64,000 nt of DNA, taken from positions 2,666,001-2,730,000 of the forward strand of contig NZ_CAJQUM010000001.1 in NCBI RefSeq assembly GCF_907163265.1, read 5' to 3'. Below, piece by piece: positions 24,718-32,960 of the stretch. The stretch's first letter is position 1. Each line of letters starts with the position of its first letter. The DNA is from Georgfuchsia toluolica. GTDB lineage: Bacteria; Pseudomonadota; Gammaproteobacteria; Burkholderiales; Rhodocyclaceae. The notes beneath the pieces were generated by a model. That model ran no database searches. It was not told the origin of the DNA and worked only from the letters and a program-made list of their open reading frames with translations. A program made the position numbers and the translations under genes.

Positions 24718-25692
24718 GTGTGGGTCAATGTGTCGATACGAACTCGCGCCGAACTCGCCGAGGCGCTGTCTGAAGCACTGCTGGAGCGCGGCGCGCTGTC
24801 GGTCAGTGTCGAGGACGCCGATGCGGGTACCGAGCGCGAAACGCCGCAGTTCGGCGAACCGGGCAGTCCTGCCACGCCGCTCTGGGCCAACAGCAAGATC
24901 GTAGCACTGTTCGAACCGGCTCATGACCTGATTGGCATTGTCGCGGCGGCGGCGCATGAAGTCGGCCTTGATGATCTGCCCGACATGGAGCTGGAAGATG
25001 TTGCCGAAGAAAACTGGGTGCAATTGACCCAGGCGCAGTTCGAGCCGATCAAGATCAGCGATCGGCTCTGGATCGTTCCTTCGTGGCACATGGAGAAATT
25101 CGCGCCTCAAATCGAGCGCAGCGAGCCAGCTTCATCGCCCCCTTTCATGGGGAGGGGGACAGGGGGTAGGTCCATTGATGATCCCCCTGGATCGAGTTGC
25201 ATTCTGCAACTCGATCCAGGGATGGCATTCGGGACAGGCTCACATCCAACGACACGTCTTTGTCTCGAATGGCTGCTCAATACCGTTAAGCCGGGCGACA
25301 CGCTGCTCGATTACGGCTGCGGCTCGGGAATTCTTGCCATCGCGGGCGCGAAGCTCGGCGCGAGCCAGGTGGTCGGCATCGAAATCGACGAGCAGGCCAT
25401 CGCCGCGGCACAAGGCAATGCAGTGCAAAATGCGGTCATGATCGATCTGCGCCATTCGAGCAAGGCCCTGACAGAGACCTTCGGCCTCGTCGTTGCCAAC
25501 ATCCTGACCAATCCGCTCTGCGTACTGGCGCCGTTGCTCGCCGGCCGTGTCGCGCCCGGCGGCCGTCTTGCGCTTTCGGGTGTGCTGGAGAGTCAGGCAC
25601 AACAGGTGATCGAGGCTTACGCACCCTATATTCAGTTGCGAGTTGGTGCTGTGAGAGAAGGCTGGTGTCGACTCGAAGGAAGCAAGGACTGA
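24718..25692 (+). CDS. prmA: Ribosomal protein L11 methyltransferase, with internal insertion
   Basis: SAM-dependent methylation of ribosomal protein L11. GTG start at 24718 (family start MWVNVSI). 324 residues, roughly 25-30 more than usual. Expected features: FGEPG, ENWVQLTQAQFEPI, WIVPSWH, the SAM motifs LDPGMAFGTGSHPTTRLCLEWL and LLDYGCGSGILAIAGAKLGA, and VVANILTNPLCVLAP. Between PSWH and LDPG there is an extra in-frame stretch (about residues 128-158) whose DNA includes a perfect inverted copy of the LDPG coding segment (25185-25221). Catalytic motifs are intact, so the enzyme may still work. Confidence 0.93.
   Translation: MWVNVSIRTRAELAEALSEALLERGALSVSVEDADAGTERETPQFGEPGSPATPLWANSKIVALFEPAHDLIGIVAAAAHEVGLDDLPDMELEDVAEENWVQLTQAQFEPIKISDRLWIVPSWHMEKFAPQIERSEPASSPPFMGRGTGGRSIDDPPGSSCILQLDPGMAFGTGSHPTTRLCLEWLLNTVKPGDTLLDYGCGSGILAIAGAKLGASQVVGIEIDEQAIAAAQGNAVQNAVMIDLRHSSKALTETFGLVVANILTNPLCVLAPLLAGRVAPGGRLALSGVLESQAQQVIEAYAPYIQLRVGAVREGWCRLEGSKD
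25185..25221. repeat. Perfect 17-bp palindrome inside prmA
   Basis: CCCTGGATCGAGTTGCA (25185-25201), loop TTC, then TGCAACTCGATCCAGGG (25205-25221). The right arm codes for the conserved Leu-Gln-Leu-Asp-Pro-Gly; the left arm is its inverted copy and codes for non-conserved residues. It would form a very stable mRNA hairpin in mid-gene. Confidence 0.95.
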
Positions 25693-26513
25693 TGCTTACC
25701 TGCTGCCCAAGCTGCGCTACGCATTTCCGGGTTACGCCCGCACAACTCAAGGCTCGGGCTGGCACGGTACGTTGCGGGCAGTGCAACTTCGTCTTCAATG
25801 CCCTCGAAACGCTGCTGGACGAACCGCCCAGCCCCCCTGCGGAAATTTCGCCCATGCCGACGTCGCGGGAAGAAACCGGCGACGTATTCGATATCTGGAT
25901 CGGTGAAGCCGAAACATGGACTGATAACAAGGTAGTCGAGCCGGCACGGAAGCATGCAGCGAAAACCGACGCCCAGCCTGAGGTTTATCCGGCCGAGCCG
26001 TTGCAGGACGAAGCCACGGCAAAGGTACGGCGCTGGCCGTGGGCGCTCGGCAGCATGATTGCCGTACTCGGCCTGCTGACCCAGGCGACATATTATTACC
26101 GCGTCGAGCTTGCGGTATTGCGTCCCGATTGGCGCTCGGCGCTGCAAGCAGCGTGCAAGCCGCTGCATTGCGAAGTGCCGCGTCCGCGCAGCATCGACAC
26201 CCTGGGCATTGATACTTCCGATCTGCACCCCGAGCCGCAACATCCCGGTCATTTGACGCTCACCGCCACGCTGCGCAGCAAGGCGGCGTACGCGCAGGAA
26301 TGGCCGTTGCTCGAACTTACGCTGACCGATGTCGCCGACCACACGCTGGCAGTCAAGCATTTCGCGGCAGGCGACTACCTGCCCAGGGACAAGGATAAAG
26401 GTCAGCCGATCGAGGCGGGATTTCCCGCCAATGGCGAGATCGCAGTCGCCCTGCCGCTCGATGTCGGCGACCTGCCCGCGGTAGGCTATCGGTTGTACGT
26501 TTTCTATCCTTGA
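25692..26513 (+). CDS. Zinc-ribbon and DUF3426 membrane protein
   Basis: 273 residues from ATG 25692, overlapping the prmA stop by one base (TGATG). The N-terminus is an MJ0042-type zinc finger: LTCCPSCATHFRVTPAQLKARAGTVRCGQCNFVFNA, two CxxC pairs. A Pro/Glu-rich linker leads to one transmembrane helix (WALGSMIAVLGLLTQATYYY, about residues 119-138) and a C-terminal DUF3426 domain outside (LTLTATLRSKAAYAQEWPLLELTLTD...YLPRDKDKG). This gene commonly follows prmA in betaproteobacteria. Its function is not known. Confidence 0.88.
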   Translation: MLTCCPSCATHFRVTPAQLKARAGTVRCGQCNFVFNALETLLDEPPSPPAEISPMPTSREETGDVFDIWIGEAETWTDNKVVEPARKHAAKTDAQPEVYPAEPLQDEATAKVRRWPWALGSMIAVLGLLTQATYYYRVELAVLRPDWRSALQAACKPLHCEVPRPRSIDTLGIDTSDLHPEPQHPGHLTLTATLRSKAAYAQEWPLLELTLTDVADHTLAVKHFAAGDYLPRDKDKGQPIEAGFPANGEIAVALPLDVGDLPAVGYRLYVFYP

Positions 26514-26529
26514 CGAGAAAGACTGCATA

Positions 26530-27465
26530 GTGAAAACATTGATTTGCGGCTCCCTGGCCTACGACACCATCATGGTATTTCCCGATCGTTTCAAGAACCA
26601 CATCCTGCCGGAGCAGATTCATATCCTCAACGTCGCTTTTCTGGTGCCGGAGATGCGCCGCGAATTCGGCGGCTGTGCCGGCAATATCGCCTACAACCTC
26701 AAGCTGCTCGGCGGTGAAGCGCTGATCATGGCCACCATCGGCGACGACTCGGGGCCGTATATGCTCCGGCTCAAGCAACTCGGTTTCGATGCCCGTTACG
26801 TATGTCAGGTGGAAAACAGTTTCACCGCGCAGGCTTTCATCACGACCGACATCGACGACAACCAGATCACCGCCTTCCATCCCGGCGCCATGAGCTTCTC
26901 GCACCGGAATCGCATTCCTGATGCAAAGGACGTGCGCCTCGGCATCGTCGCGCCCGATGGCCGCGAGGGCATGCTCAACCATGCCGCCGAATTCCACGCG
27001 GCAGGGATTCCTTTCATTTTTGATCCCGGCCAGGGATTGCCGATGTTCAGTGGCGAAGAACTGCTCAATTTTCTGAAACTCGCCGACTACTGCACGGTCA
27101 ATGACTATGAAGCGAAACTGATCTGCGACCGCACCGGCAAGACGCTGAGAGAACTGGCGCAAATGGTCGAGGCGCTGATCGTGACGCTGGGCGGGGAGGG
27201 TTCGCACATCTACACGGGCGGCCATCGTATCGACATTCCGAGCGTTAAACCTGAAGCGCTGCTCGATCCCACTGGTTGCGGCGACGCTTACCGCTCCGGG
27301 CTGCTTTACGGCATCGTACGCGGATGGGAATGGGGCAAGACCGGGCGCCTCGCGTCACTGATGGGCTCGATCAAAATCGCGCATCGCGGCGGACAGAACC
27401 ACAAGCTGACGCGCGATGACATCGCGAGCCGTTATGCGGCAGCATTCGGCAGTTCACTTTGGTAG
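26530..27465 (+). CDS. PfkB-family carbohydrate kinase (adenosine-kinase-like)
   Basis: 311 residues from GTG 26530 (MKTLICGSLAYDTIM). Ribokinase-fold motifs: FGGCAGNIAYNLKLLGG near the N-terminus (substrate site) and the anion hole and catalytic base in LLDPTGCGDAYRSGLLYG (PfkB signature 2, Asp in GCGDAY). TVNDYEAKLI and IVTLGGEGS fit the nucleotide site. Bacterial proteins of this type are often labelled adenosine kinase, but substrate cannot be decided from sequence. It follows the zinc-ribbon gene by 16 bases and is probably in the same operon. Confidence 0.85.
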   Translation: MKTLICGSLAYDTIMVFPDRFKNHILPEQIHILNVAFLVPEMRREFGGCAGNIAYNLKLLGGEALIMATIGDDSGPYMLRLKQLGFDARYVCQVENSFTAQAFITTDIDDNQITAFHPGAMSFSHRNRIPDAKDVRLGIVAPDGREGMLNHAAEFHAAGIPFIFDPGQGLPMFSGEELLNFLKLADYCTVNDYEAKLICDRTGKTLRELAQMVEALIVTLGGEGSHIYTGGHRIDIPSVKPEALLDPTGCGDAYRSGLLYGIVRGWEWGKTGRLASLMGSIKIAHRGGQNHKLTRDDIASRYAAAFGSSLW

Positions 27466-27545
27466 GAAGACAGCCTGAGGCTCGTACAACTTTTTAGTCG
27501 CGCTAAACACGGCGGCCGTGACGCCCCCTCTCTCAAGTCACCGGA

Positions 27546-28373
27546 TCAGTGGACTAAATTGATACCCGGCGCTGGCTCGCATTGCAGTTGAAACACGCGG
27601 CGGTCTTCGAGTCGTACTGCCGTCAGCGGGCCACCCCAAAGACAGCCGGAATCGAGCGCCAGCAGATTGGCTTCGCGATAAAAGCCGAGTGCCGACCAGT
27701 GACCGCAGATGACCGTATGCGTTATGCCGGCGCGATGCAGCAAGGCATACCAGGGCAGGAATCCCGCCGGTGCCTGGACCGGCGGACCCTTGACCTGAAA
27801 TTCCATGACGCCTTCCGGCGTGCAGAAGCGCATGCGCGTCATCGCGTTCACGATCACGCGCAGCCGCTCCCAACCGCGCAGCTCCTCGCGCCAGGCATTG
27901 GGCTCGCTGCCCCACATGTGGGCAAGAAATTCGCGATAGTTTGCCGCCATCAGCGCGGCCTGAACTTCAGCGCCGAGTTCATTGCTGCGCGCAATCGACC
28001 ATTGCGGCAGAAGGCCGGCATGAACCATCGCATATTCGTCCTCCTGGTGAAACAGCGGACGACTGCGCAGCCACTTCAGCAATTCATCGCGATCAGCGGC
28101 GGCGAGCACAGCATCCAGCGTATCTTCGCTGCTGGCGCGGCCCTGGCCTTCCGCCCGCATGACCAGATGCAAGTCGTGATTGCCGAGCACCACCTGGGCG
28201 GCGTCGCCGAGGCCCTTCACATAGCGCAACACCTCAAGCGATTGCGGGCCGCGATTGACGAGATCGCCGACCAGCCACAGGCGATCTCGCGTCGCATTGA
28301 AGCCCGTCTTGTCGAGCAATTGAATGAGGGCATCGAAACAACCCTGAATGTCGCCGATTGCGTAAGTTGCCAT
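27546..28373 (-). CDS. apaH: Bis(5'-nucleosyl)-tetraphosphatase (symmetrical)
   Basis: 275 residues. Hydrolyses Ap4A to two ADP and also removes NpN caps from RNA. Metallophosphatase motifs are MATYAIGDIQGCFDALIQLL, LVGDLVNRGPQSLEVL, VLGNHDLHLV and the later metal His in VHAGLLPQW and VICGHWSALGF. Start ATG 28373. It converges with the PfkB-type kinase gene over about 80 bases and lies downstream of the flavoprotein gene on the same strand, 38 bases apart, so the two may be co-transcribed. Confidence 0.96.
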   Translation of the reverse strand: MATYAIGDIQGCFDALIQLLDKTGFNATRDRLWLVGDLVNRGPQSLEVLRYVKGLGDAAQVVLGNHDLHLVMRAEGQGRASSEDTLDAVLAAADRDELLKWLRSRPLFHQEDEYAMVHAGLLPQWSIARSNELGAEVQAALMAANYREFLAHMWGSEPNAWREELRGWERLRVIVNAMTRMRFCTPEGVMEFQVKGPPVQAPAGFLPWYALLHRAGITHTVICGHWSALGFYREANLLALDSGCLWGGPLTAVRLEDRRVFQLQCEPAPGINLVH

Positions 28374-28411
28374 GGTGACTGCAGTCTACGATAAATCCCC
28401 GCACATCATCG

Positions 28412-29557
28412 TCACTCGCCGCCGCAGGCCTCCTCGATTCCCAACAATGCGCAAACTTCCGCCGCGATGGCGAGGCAGGAAGTCAGGCCGGGAGATTCGA
28501 TGCCGAACAGATTGACCAATCCGCGAATGCCGTGCGCATCATGGCCCTGGATGACAAAATCGCCATCAGGCGCTCCCGGACCCGACAGCTTGGGCCGGAT
28601 GCCTGAGTATGCGGGTTGCAAGGAGCCGTCCGCCAGCCCGGGCCAATACTTCCGCACCGCGCCATAAAAGCGCTGGCAGCGCCCGGCATCAACCTCGTAC
28701 GACAGCGCATCAACCCACTCGACATCGGGGCCGAAGCGGCCCTGGCCGGCCAGATCGAGCGTGAAATGAACGCCCAGCCCGCCGGGTTCGGGCACCGGAT
28801 ACACCAGCCGCGAAAAGGGTGAGCGTCCCGACAGTGAAAAATAATTGCCCTTTGCATAATGAACAGGGGGAATCCGGTCCGCCGGAAATCCCTCGAAGGC
28901 CGCGGCAAATTTCTGCGCATGCAGCCCCGCTGCATTGACCGCCATCTTCGCCGCGACTTTCATCGGCGCTGCGCCACCGACATTCAGCCCGATTTTTCCA
29001 TCCTCCCGCACGCAAGCCGAAAGCGCCGGGCTGTTCGTCGCCAGCATGGCGCCGCAATGTTCGGCATCCCCGAGCAGGGCTAGCATCAAGCCATGGCTGT
29101 CGATGATTCCAGTCGCTGGCGAGAGCAGCGCCGCGGCGCACTTCAGTTGTGGCTCCAGGGCGGCGGCCTCGGCCCGCGTCAGCAATCGTATATCGGCGAC
29201 GCCGTTGGCTTGCGCGTGGTGAAATATCTTCAGCAGCGCAATCTCCTGTGCGGGGGAATTGGCCACGATCAGCTTGCCGCAACGGCGATGGCTCACGCCG
29301 TGCGTCTCGCAGAACGCATAGAGGCGCTTCCTGCCCGACACGCACAGGCGGGCCTTGCGCGATCCCTCGGGGTAATAGATGCCGGCGTGGATGACCTCGC
29401 TGTTGCGTGTGCTGGTTTCGGTGCCGAAGGCATCATGCTGCTCAAGTATCAGCGTTTCCAGGCCGGCACTGGAGAGCGCCCGCGCGCAGGCCAGGCCGAT
29501 TACCCCGGCCCCGATCACCACCGCATCCACCACTTCCGGCTGCGGACTGCTCAGCAT
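28412..29557 (-). CDS. FAD-dependent oxidoreductase, L-2-hydroxyglutarate oxidase-like
   Basis: 381 residues of the DAO/LhgO type. The FAD-binding Rossmann start is [28 protein letters not shown], followed by the family motif [37 protein letters not shown]. Later [38 protein letters not shown] and [20 protein letters not shown] match LhgO-like enzymes, which oxidise L-2-hydroxyglutarate to 2-oxoglutarate and pass electrons to the membrane. Substrate is inferred from family only. It lies upstream of apaH on the same strand. Confidence 0.85.
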   Translation of the reverse strand: MLSSPQPEVVDAVVIGAGVIGLACARALSSAGLETLILEQHDAFGTETSTRNSEVIHAGIYYPEGSRKARLCVSGRKRLYAFCETHGVSHRRCGKLIVANSPAQEIALLKIFHHAQANGVADIRLLTRAEAAALEPQLKCAAALLSPATGIIDSHGLMLALLGDAEHCGAMLATNSPALSACVREDGKIGLNVGGAAPMKVAAKMAVNAAGLHAQKFAAAFEGFPADRIPPVHYAKGNYFSLSGRSPFSRLVYPVPEPGGLGVHFTLDLAGQGRFGPDVEWVDALSYEVDAGRCQRFYGAVRKYWPGLADGSLQPAYSGIRPKLSGPGAPDGDFVIQGHDAHGIRGLVNLFGIESPGLTSCLAIAAEVCALLGIEEACGGE

Positions 29558-29587
29558 CGATTGACTCGCGTGTTCAAGTTTGAAGTA

Positions 29588-29790
29588 TCACTTTGTTTAA
29601 CGGTTGGATAAGCGAAATGCATTGGCATCGGCGCCTTCGGCCACCAGGTCGAAGTTACTGAATGAACCGCACACATTTCGCCCAAGACCAACAGTACCAG
29701 ATTGTCATCCTTGCCAAAATACCGGCCCAACGAGGCCGGCGAGAACACCCCTTGCATTGCCGCCATGAGCCGGACGGCAAGCGCCGGCTG
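29588..29790 (-). other. Possible decayed C-terminus of an unrecognised gene
   Basis: The 257 bases between the flavoprotein start and the epimerase stop hold no intact gene. On the minus strand one frame reads GVFSPASLGRYFGKDDNLV; a shift of frame then allows SFSNFDLVAEGADANAFRLSNR followed by a stop. The two pieces together look protein-like and could be a frameshifted remnant, but I recognise no family and the evidence is weak. Confidence 0.25.
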
Positions 29791-29814
29791 CGAGCGCTTG
29801 TTCTCCGTTCCTTG

Positions 29815-30822
29815 TCACTGCTGGTAGTAGCGCCGATACCACTCTACAAAGCGGCCGATTCCTTCGCTGAGCGTGGTGGCCGGTGCAAAGCCGGACCAGC
29901 TGCGCAGTGCTTCCGTATCGGCATGAGTCGCCGGCACGTCACCCTCCTGCAAGGGCAGGAAGTTTTTTTGCGCGGTCTTGCCCAGGGCTTTTTCCAGGGT
30001 CTCGATATAAGTCATCAATTCCACCGGCTGGTGGTTGCCAATATTAAACAGCCGATAGGGCGCCCAGCTGCTCGCGGGGTCGGGATTGTTCTTGTCAAAG
30101 CCAGGGCTGGCAAGCGGCGGTTTGTCGAGCACGCGAATCACGCCTTCGACGATGTCGTCGATATAGGTGAAATCGCGCTGCATCCTGCCGTGGTTGAACA
30201 CGTCGATCGGCTGGCCTTCGAGGATGGCCTTGGCAAACAGCATCGGAGACATGTCGGGCCGGCCCCACGGGCCATAGACGGTGAAGAAGCGCAGGCCGGT
30301 CGTCGGCAGGCCGTGGAGATGACTGTAGGTGTGGGCCATCAGCTCGTTGGCCTTCTTGGTCGCGGCGTAGAGGCTGACCGGGTGATCGACGTTGTCGTGC
30401 TCGGAAAAGGGCATCCGGGTGTTGCCGCCATAGACGCTGGAGCTGCTGGCGAAGACAAAATGCCCGACGTGGGCGTGACGGCAGCCTTCGAGAACATTGA
30501 CGAAGCCGACCAGATTGCTGTCCACATAGGCATATGGATTTTTCAGCGAATAGCGCACGCCGGCCTGGGCGGCAAGATGCACAACGCGTTGCAGCTTTTC
30601 CTGCGCGAAGAATTCCGCCATGCCGGAACGGTCGGCAATGTCGAGCTTATGGAAATGGAACGCCGCGTTGGGTGTCAGTCGCGCCAGGCGCGCTTCCTTG
30701 AGCGAAACGTCATAGTAGTCGTTGAGGTTGTCGATGCCGACTACCTCATCGCCGCGCGCGAGCAGGCGCTCGCAGACGTGCATGCCGATAAAACCGGCAC
30801 AACCAGTAACCAATATCTTCAT
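29815..30822 (-). CDS. NAD-dependent nucleotide-sugar epimerase (UDP-glucuronate 4-epimerase-like)
   Basis: 335 residues, extended SDR. It has the NAD loop MKILVTGCAGFIGMHVCERLL, the NDYYDVSLKEARL segment typical of UDP-glucuronate 4-epimerases, VHLAAQAGVRYSLKNP, the catalytic SSSSVYGG and YAATKKANE (Tyr-x3-Lys), and RDFTYIDDIVEGV. It supplies a sugar nucleotide, probably UDP-galacturonate, for surface polysaccharide or LPS core. The start at 30822 overlaps the stop of a 31-codon ORF that itself looks like a broken epimerase start, which overlaps the glycosyltransferase stop, giving a chain of coupled frames. Confidence 0.9.
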   Translation of the reverse strand: MKILVTGCAGFIGMHVCERLLARGDEVVGIDNLNDYYDVSLKEARLARLTPNAAFHFHKLDIADRSGMAEFFAQEKLQRVVHLAAQAGVRYSLKNPYAYVDSNLVGFVNVLEGCRHAHVGHFVFASSSSVYGGNTRMPFSEHDNVDHPVSLYAATKKANELMAHTYSHLHGLPTTGLRFFTVYGPWGRPDMSPMLFAKAILEGQPIDVFNHGRMQRDFTYIDDIVEGVIRVLDKPPLASPGFDKNNPDPASSWAPYRLFNIGNHQPVELMTYIETLEKALGKTAQKNFLPLQEGDVPATHADTEALRSWSGFAPATTLSEGIGRFVEWYRRYYQQ

Positions 30823-30914
30823 TGTTTTGTGCCGGTTTCAGAGAAGGCTAATGTCCGCCAAGCGGACGTTATGCCGGAACTAAACCCGGCGGCGCCGGTA
30901 ACAAGGATTTTCAC
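30819..30914 (-). pseudogene. 31-codon relic of an epimerase start between glycosyltransferase and epimerase
   Basis: Minus-strand GTG at 30914 opens VKILVTGAAGF, the exact N-terminal pattern of an SDR epimerase, then diverges into unrelated residues (SSGITSAWRTLAFSETGTKQ) and stops at 30819. Its GTG overlaps the glycosyltransferase stop (GTGA) and its TGA overlaps the epimerase ATG (ATGA). It probably marks where an older epimerase gene was replaced or where the epimerase start was duplicated, and it now works as a translational bridge. Confidence 0.6.
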
Positions 30915-31681
30915 GGCGGAGATTTTGCTGAGTTGGCTTGAATGGCCAGCATTTTCGCGTACTTGGCAAAGCTGTTCTGGCAGCCGATGAGGATGTGCAC
31001 CAATCCCGGCAGACCGTCGAGGAAGCCCCGGCGCAGGAAATAAAACTTGATGAAGCGCAGCAGCGGCGAAAGCAGCAGCTTGCTGGCTGAAGCGCGTTTG
31101 CCGCGCGCCAGAGCTTCCTGTGCCGCCAGCGTCGTGTAACGATTTTGCTTGGCCAGATAGTGGTCAAGCGATTCGGCCGAATCGTGCAGCAGGTCACCGC
31201 GCAATGTGCCGACCGGTATATCGGTCAGCACCTTTTCGTGCACGGCATCATCCGACCAGCGCGCATCGCCGCGATGGAACAGACGCAGACTCCAGTCCGG
31301 ATAGCCCTCGCCATGGCGCAGGTAGCGGCCCATGAAGCGGTTGCGGCGCGCGAATTTATAAACGCGCAACTCCGGAGCCGCGAGCGTCGCGGCAATATTC
31401 TTCGCCAACTCCTCGCTGACGCGCTCATCGGCATCGATGCACAGCACCCAATCGTTCTTTGCCTGCGTCACCGCGAACTGCTTTTGCGGGCCGAAGCCGA
31501 GCCATTCCGAACCAATGACTTTGGCGCCGTATTGCGCGGCGATATCCAGCGTACTGTCGCTGCTGCCGGAATCGACGATCACGATCTCGTCGCAAAAAGC
31601 CAGCGAGCGCAGGCAGGCCTCCAGTTGCATGGCGGCGTTGAGCGTGATGAGGACAGCGGTGAGAGGCGAGCGAGCAGGCAT
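30911..31681 (-). CDS. Family 2 glycosyltransferase, WaaE/KdtX-like (LPS core)
   Basis: 256 residues from ATG 31681. GT2 fold: LTAVLITLNAAMQLEACLRSLAFCDEIVIVDSGSSDSTLDIAAQYGAKV, metal site CIDADERVSEELA, then YKFARRNRFMGRYLRHGEGYPDWSLRLFHRGDARW and VHEKVLTD, the pattern of lipopolysaccharide core glucosyltransferases such as WaaE. It works at the cytoplasmic face of the inner membrane. It is divergent from waaC, and the 310 bases between them hold a palindromic repeat element. It is followed by the coupled relic ORF and epimerase. Confidence 0.87.
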   Translation of the reverse strand: MPARSPLTAVLITLNAAMQLEACLRSLAFCDEIVIVDSGSSDSTLDIAAQYGAKVIGSEWLGFGPQKQFAVTQAKNDWVLCIDADERVSEELAKNIAATLAAPELRVYKFARRNRFMGRYLRHGEGYPDWSLRLFHRGDARWSDDAVHEKVLTDIPVGTLRGDLLHDSAESLDHYLAKQNRYTTLAAQEALARGKRASASKLLLSPLLRFIKFYFLRRGFLDGLPGLVHILIGCQNSFAKYAKMLAIQANSAKSPP

Positions 31682-31699
31682 CGGCGGCTATAATCCCAA

Positions 31700-31964
31700 G
31701 GTCTGTTCTTGTTCAGTCGGCGCGATGCGTTGCTGGCAAAATGCGGATGGATGCAAGGCGGAGGGTGCAGGCAGTGGTCATCCCCCTTGGCAAACCCGAC
31801 AACGCCGCAGACGCCGCATTTTGCCGCAACCCGAAGGGAACGGGCGAATCTGCCGCATGGCGGCGTTGCTCGTCGTTTATTTGGAATACCAAATTGCTCT
31901 CCTCGCGCCTTGCCCTGCACCAGATTCGCCGCGTTCGCACACGTCGCCTGAACAAGAGCAGACC
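31700..31964. mobile_element. MITE-like inverted-repeat element between glycosyltransferase and waaC
   Basis: Ends GGTCTGTTCTTGTTCAG (31700-31716) and CTGAACAAGAGCAGACC (31948-31964) are inverted repeats with one mismatch in 17. Similarity continues more weakly inward. No transposase is coded, and the open frames inside have no family resemblance. The size, about 265 bp, and the arms suit a non-autonomous mobile or structural repeat. Target duplications are not evident. Confidence 0.55.
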
Positions 31965-31991
31965 CTAACAATTCCGCGATTCTACCGGTAC

Positions 31992-32960
31992 ATGCACGCT
32001 CTCCTCGTCAAGACTTCGTCGCTCGGTGATGTCGTCCATAACCTGCCGGTGGTGACCGACATCCAGCGCCACTATCCCGGCGCCGTCATCGACTGGGTGG
32101 TCGAAGAAGCCTTTGCCGATATTCCGCGCCTGCATCCCGGCGTGCATCGCGTCATTCCCGTGGCGCTGCGGCGCTGGCGCAAGCGGCTTTTCACGGCCGC
32201 CACCTGGCGCGAAATGGCGGCATTCAGGCGCGGGTTGCGCCATGACGCCTACGATGTCGTACTCGATACCCAGGGCCTGATCAAGAGTGCGCTGATTGCG
32301 CGCCAGGCACAACTGGCGGCGCATGGCCGCCGCCTCGGCTTTGATGCCGCAACGGCGCGCGAACCCCTGGCCGCGCGTTTCTACGATGCCGGCTTCATGA
32401 TCGCAAAAAACGCCCATGCCATCGGACGCAATCGCCGGCTGGCCGCGGCGGCGTTTGACTACACATTGAATACGCCGCTCGACTATGGCATCGCCGCGCC
32501 GCCCCTTGCCACGAGTTGGTTGCCCGCCCGGCCTTACGCCGTGCTGCTGACCGGCACTTCGCGCGCCGACAAACTGTGGCCCGAGTCCTATTGGGTTGCC
32601 CTGGCAAAAGCCTTGAATGTCTCCGTCATTCTGCCCGCGGGCAGCGCCGCGGAACGGGAACGCGCGCAGCGTCTGGCGGCGCAGATGCCGGGCGCCCGCG
32701 CCGTGCCGCCGCTCGGCATTGCCGAACTCGCCGGCCTGATGGCGGGCGCACAAATCGTGATCGGCCTCGATACCGGGCTCACCCATCTCGCCGCTGCCTT
32801 GAACAAACCCACGCTGGCAATTTTTTCCGGCTCCGCCCCCGAACTTACCGGCGCCCATGCCGGAGACATGTTGGCAAATGCGGCCATCAATCTCGGCCGC
32901 AACGGCGCACCACCAACTGTCGCTGAAGTCATCGCCACCGCACGCGGCTTGCTGCGATGA
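31992..32960 (+). CDS. waaC: Lipopolysaccharide heptosyltransferase I
   Basis: Adds the first heptose to Kdo2-lipid A. 322 residues from ATG 31992 (MHALLVKTSSLGDVVHNLPVVTDI, the GT9 start); the frame is open far upstream through the repeat element, but no family sequence lies there. Other motifs are WVVEEAFADIPRLHPGVHRVIPV, DTQGLIKSALIAR, GFDAATAREPLAARFYD, TSRADKLWPESYW and the donor site VIGLDTGLTHLAAALNKPTLAIFSGS. Its stop overlaps the waaA start (ATGA). Confidence 0.95.
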   Translation: MHALLVKTSSLGDVVHNLPVVTDIQRHYPGAVIDWVVEEAFADIPRLHPGVHRVIPVALRRWRKRLFTAATWREMAAFRRGLRHDAYDVVLDTQGLIKSALIARQAQLAAHGRRLGFDAATAREPLAARFYDAGFMIAKNAHAIGRNRRLAAAAFDYTLNTPLDYGIAAPPLATSWLPARPYAVLLTGTSRADKLWPESYWVALAKALNVSVILPAGSAAERERAQRLAAQMPGARAVPPLGIAELAGLMAGAQIVIGLDTGLTHLAAALNKPTLAIFSGSAPELTGAHAGDMLANAAINLGRNGAPPTVAEVIATARGLLR

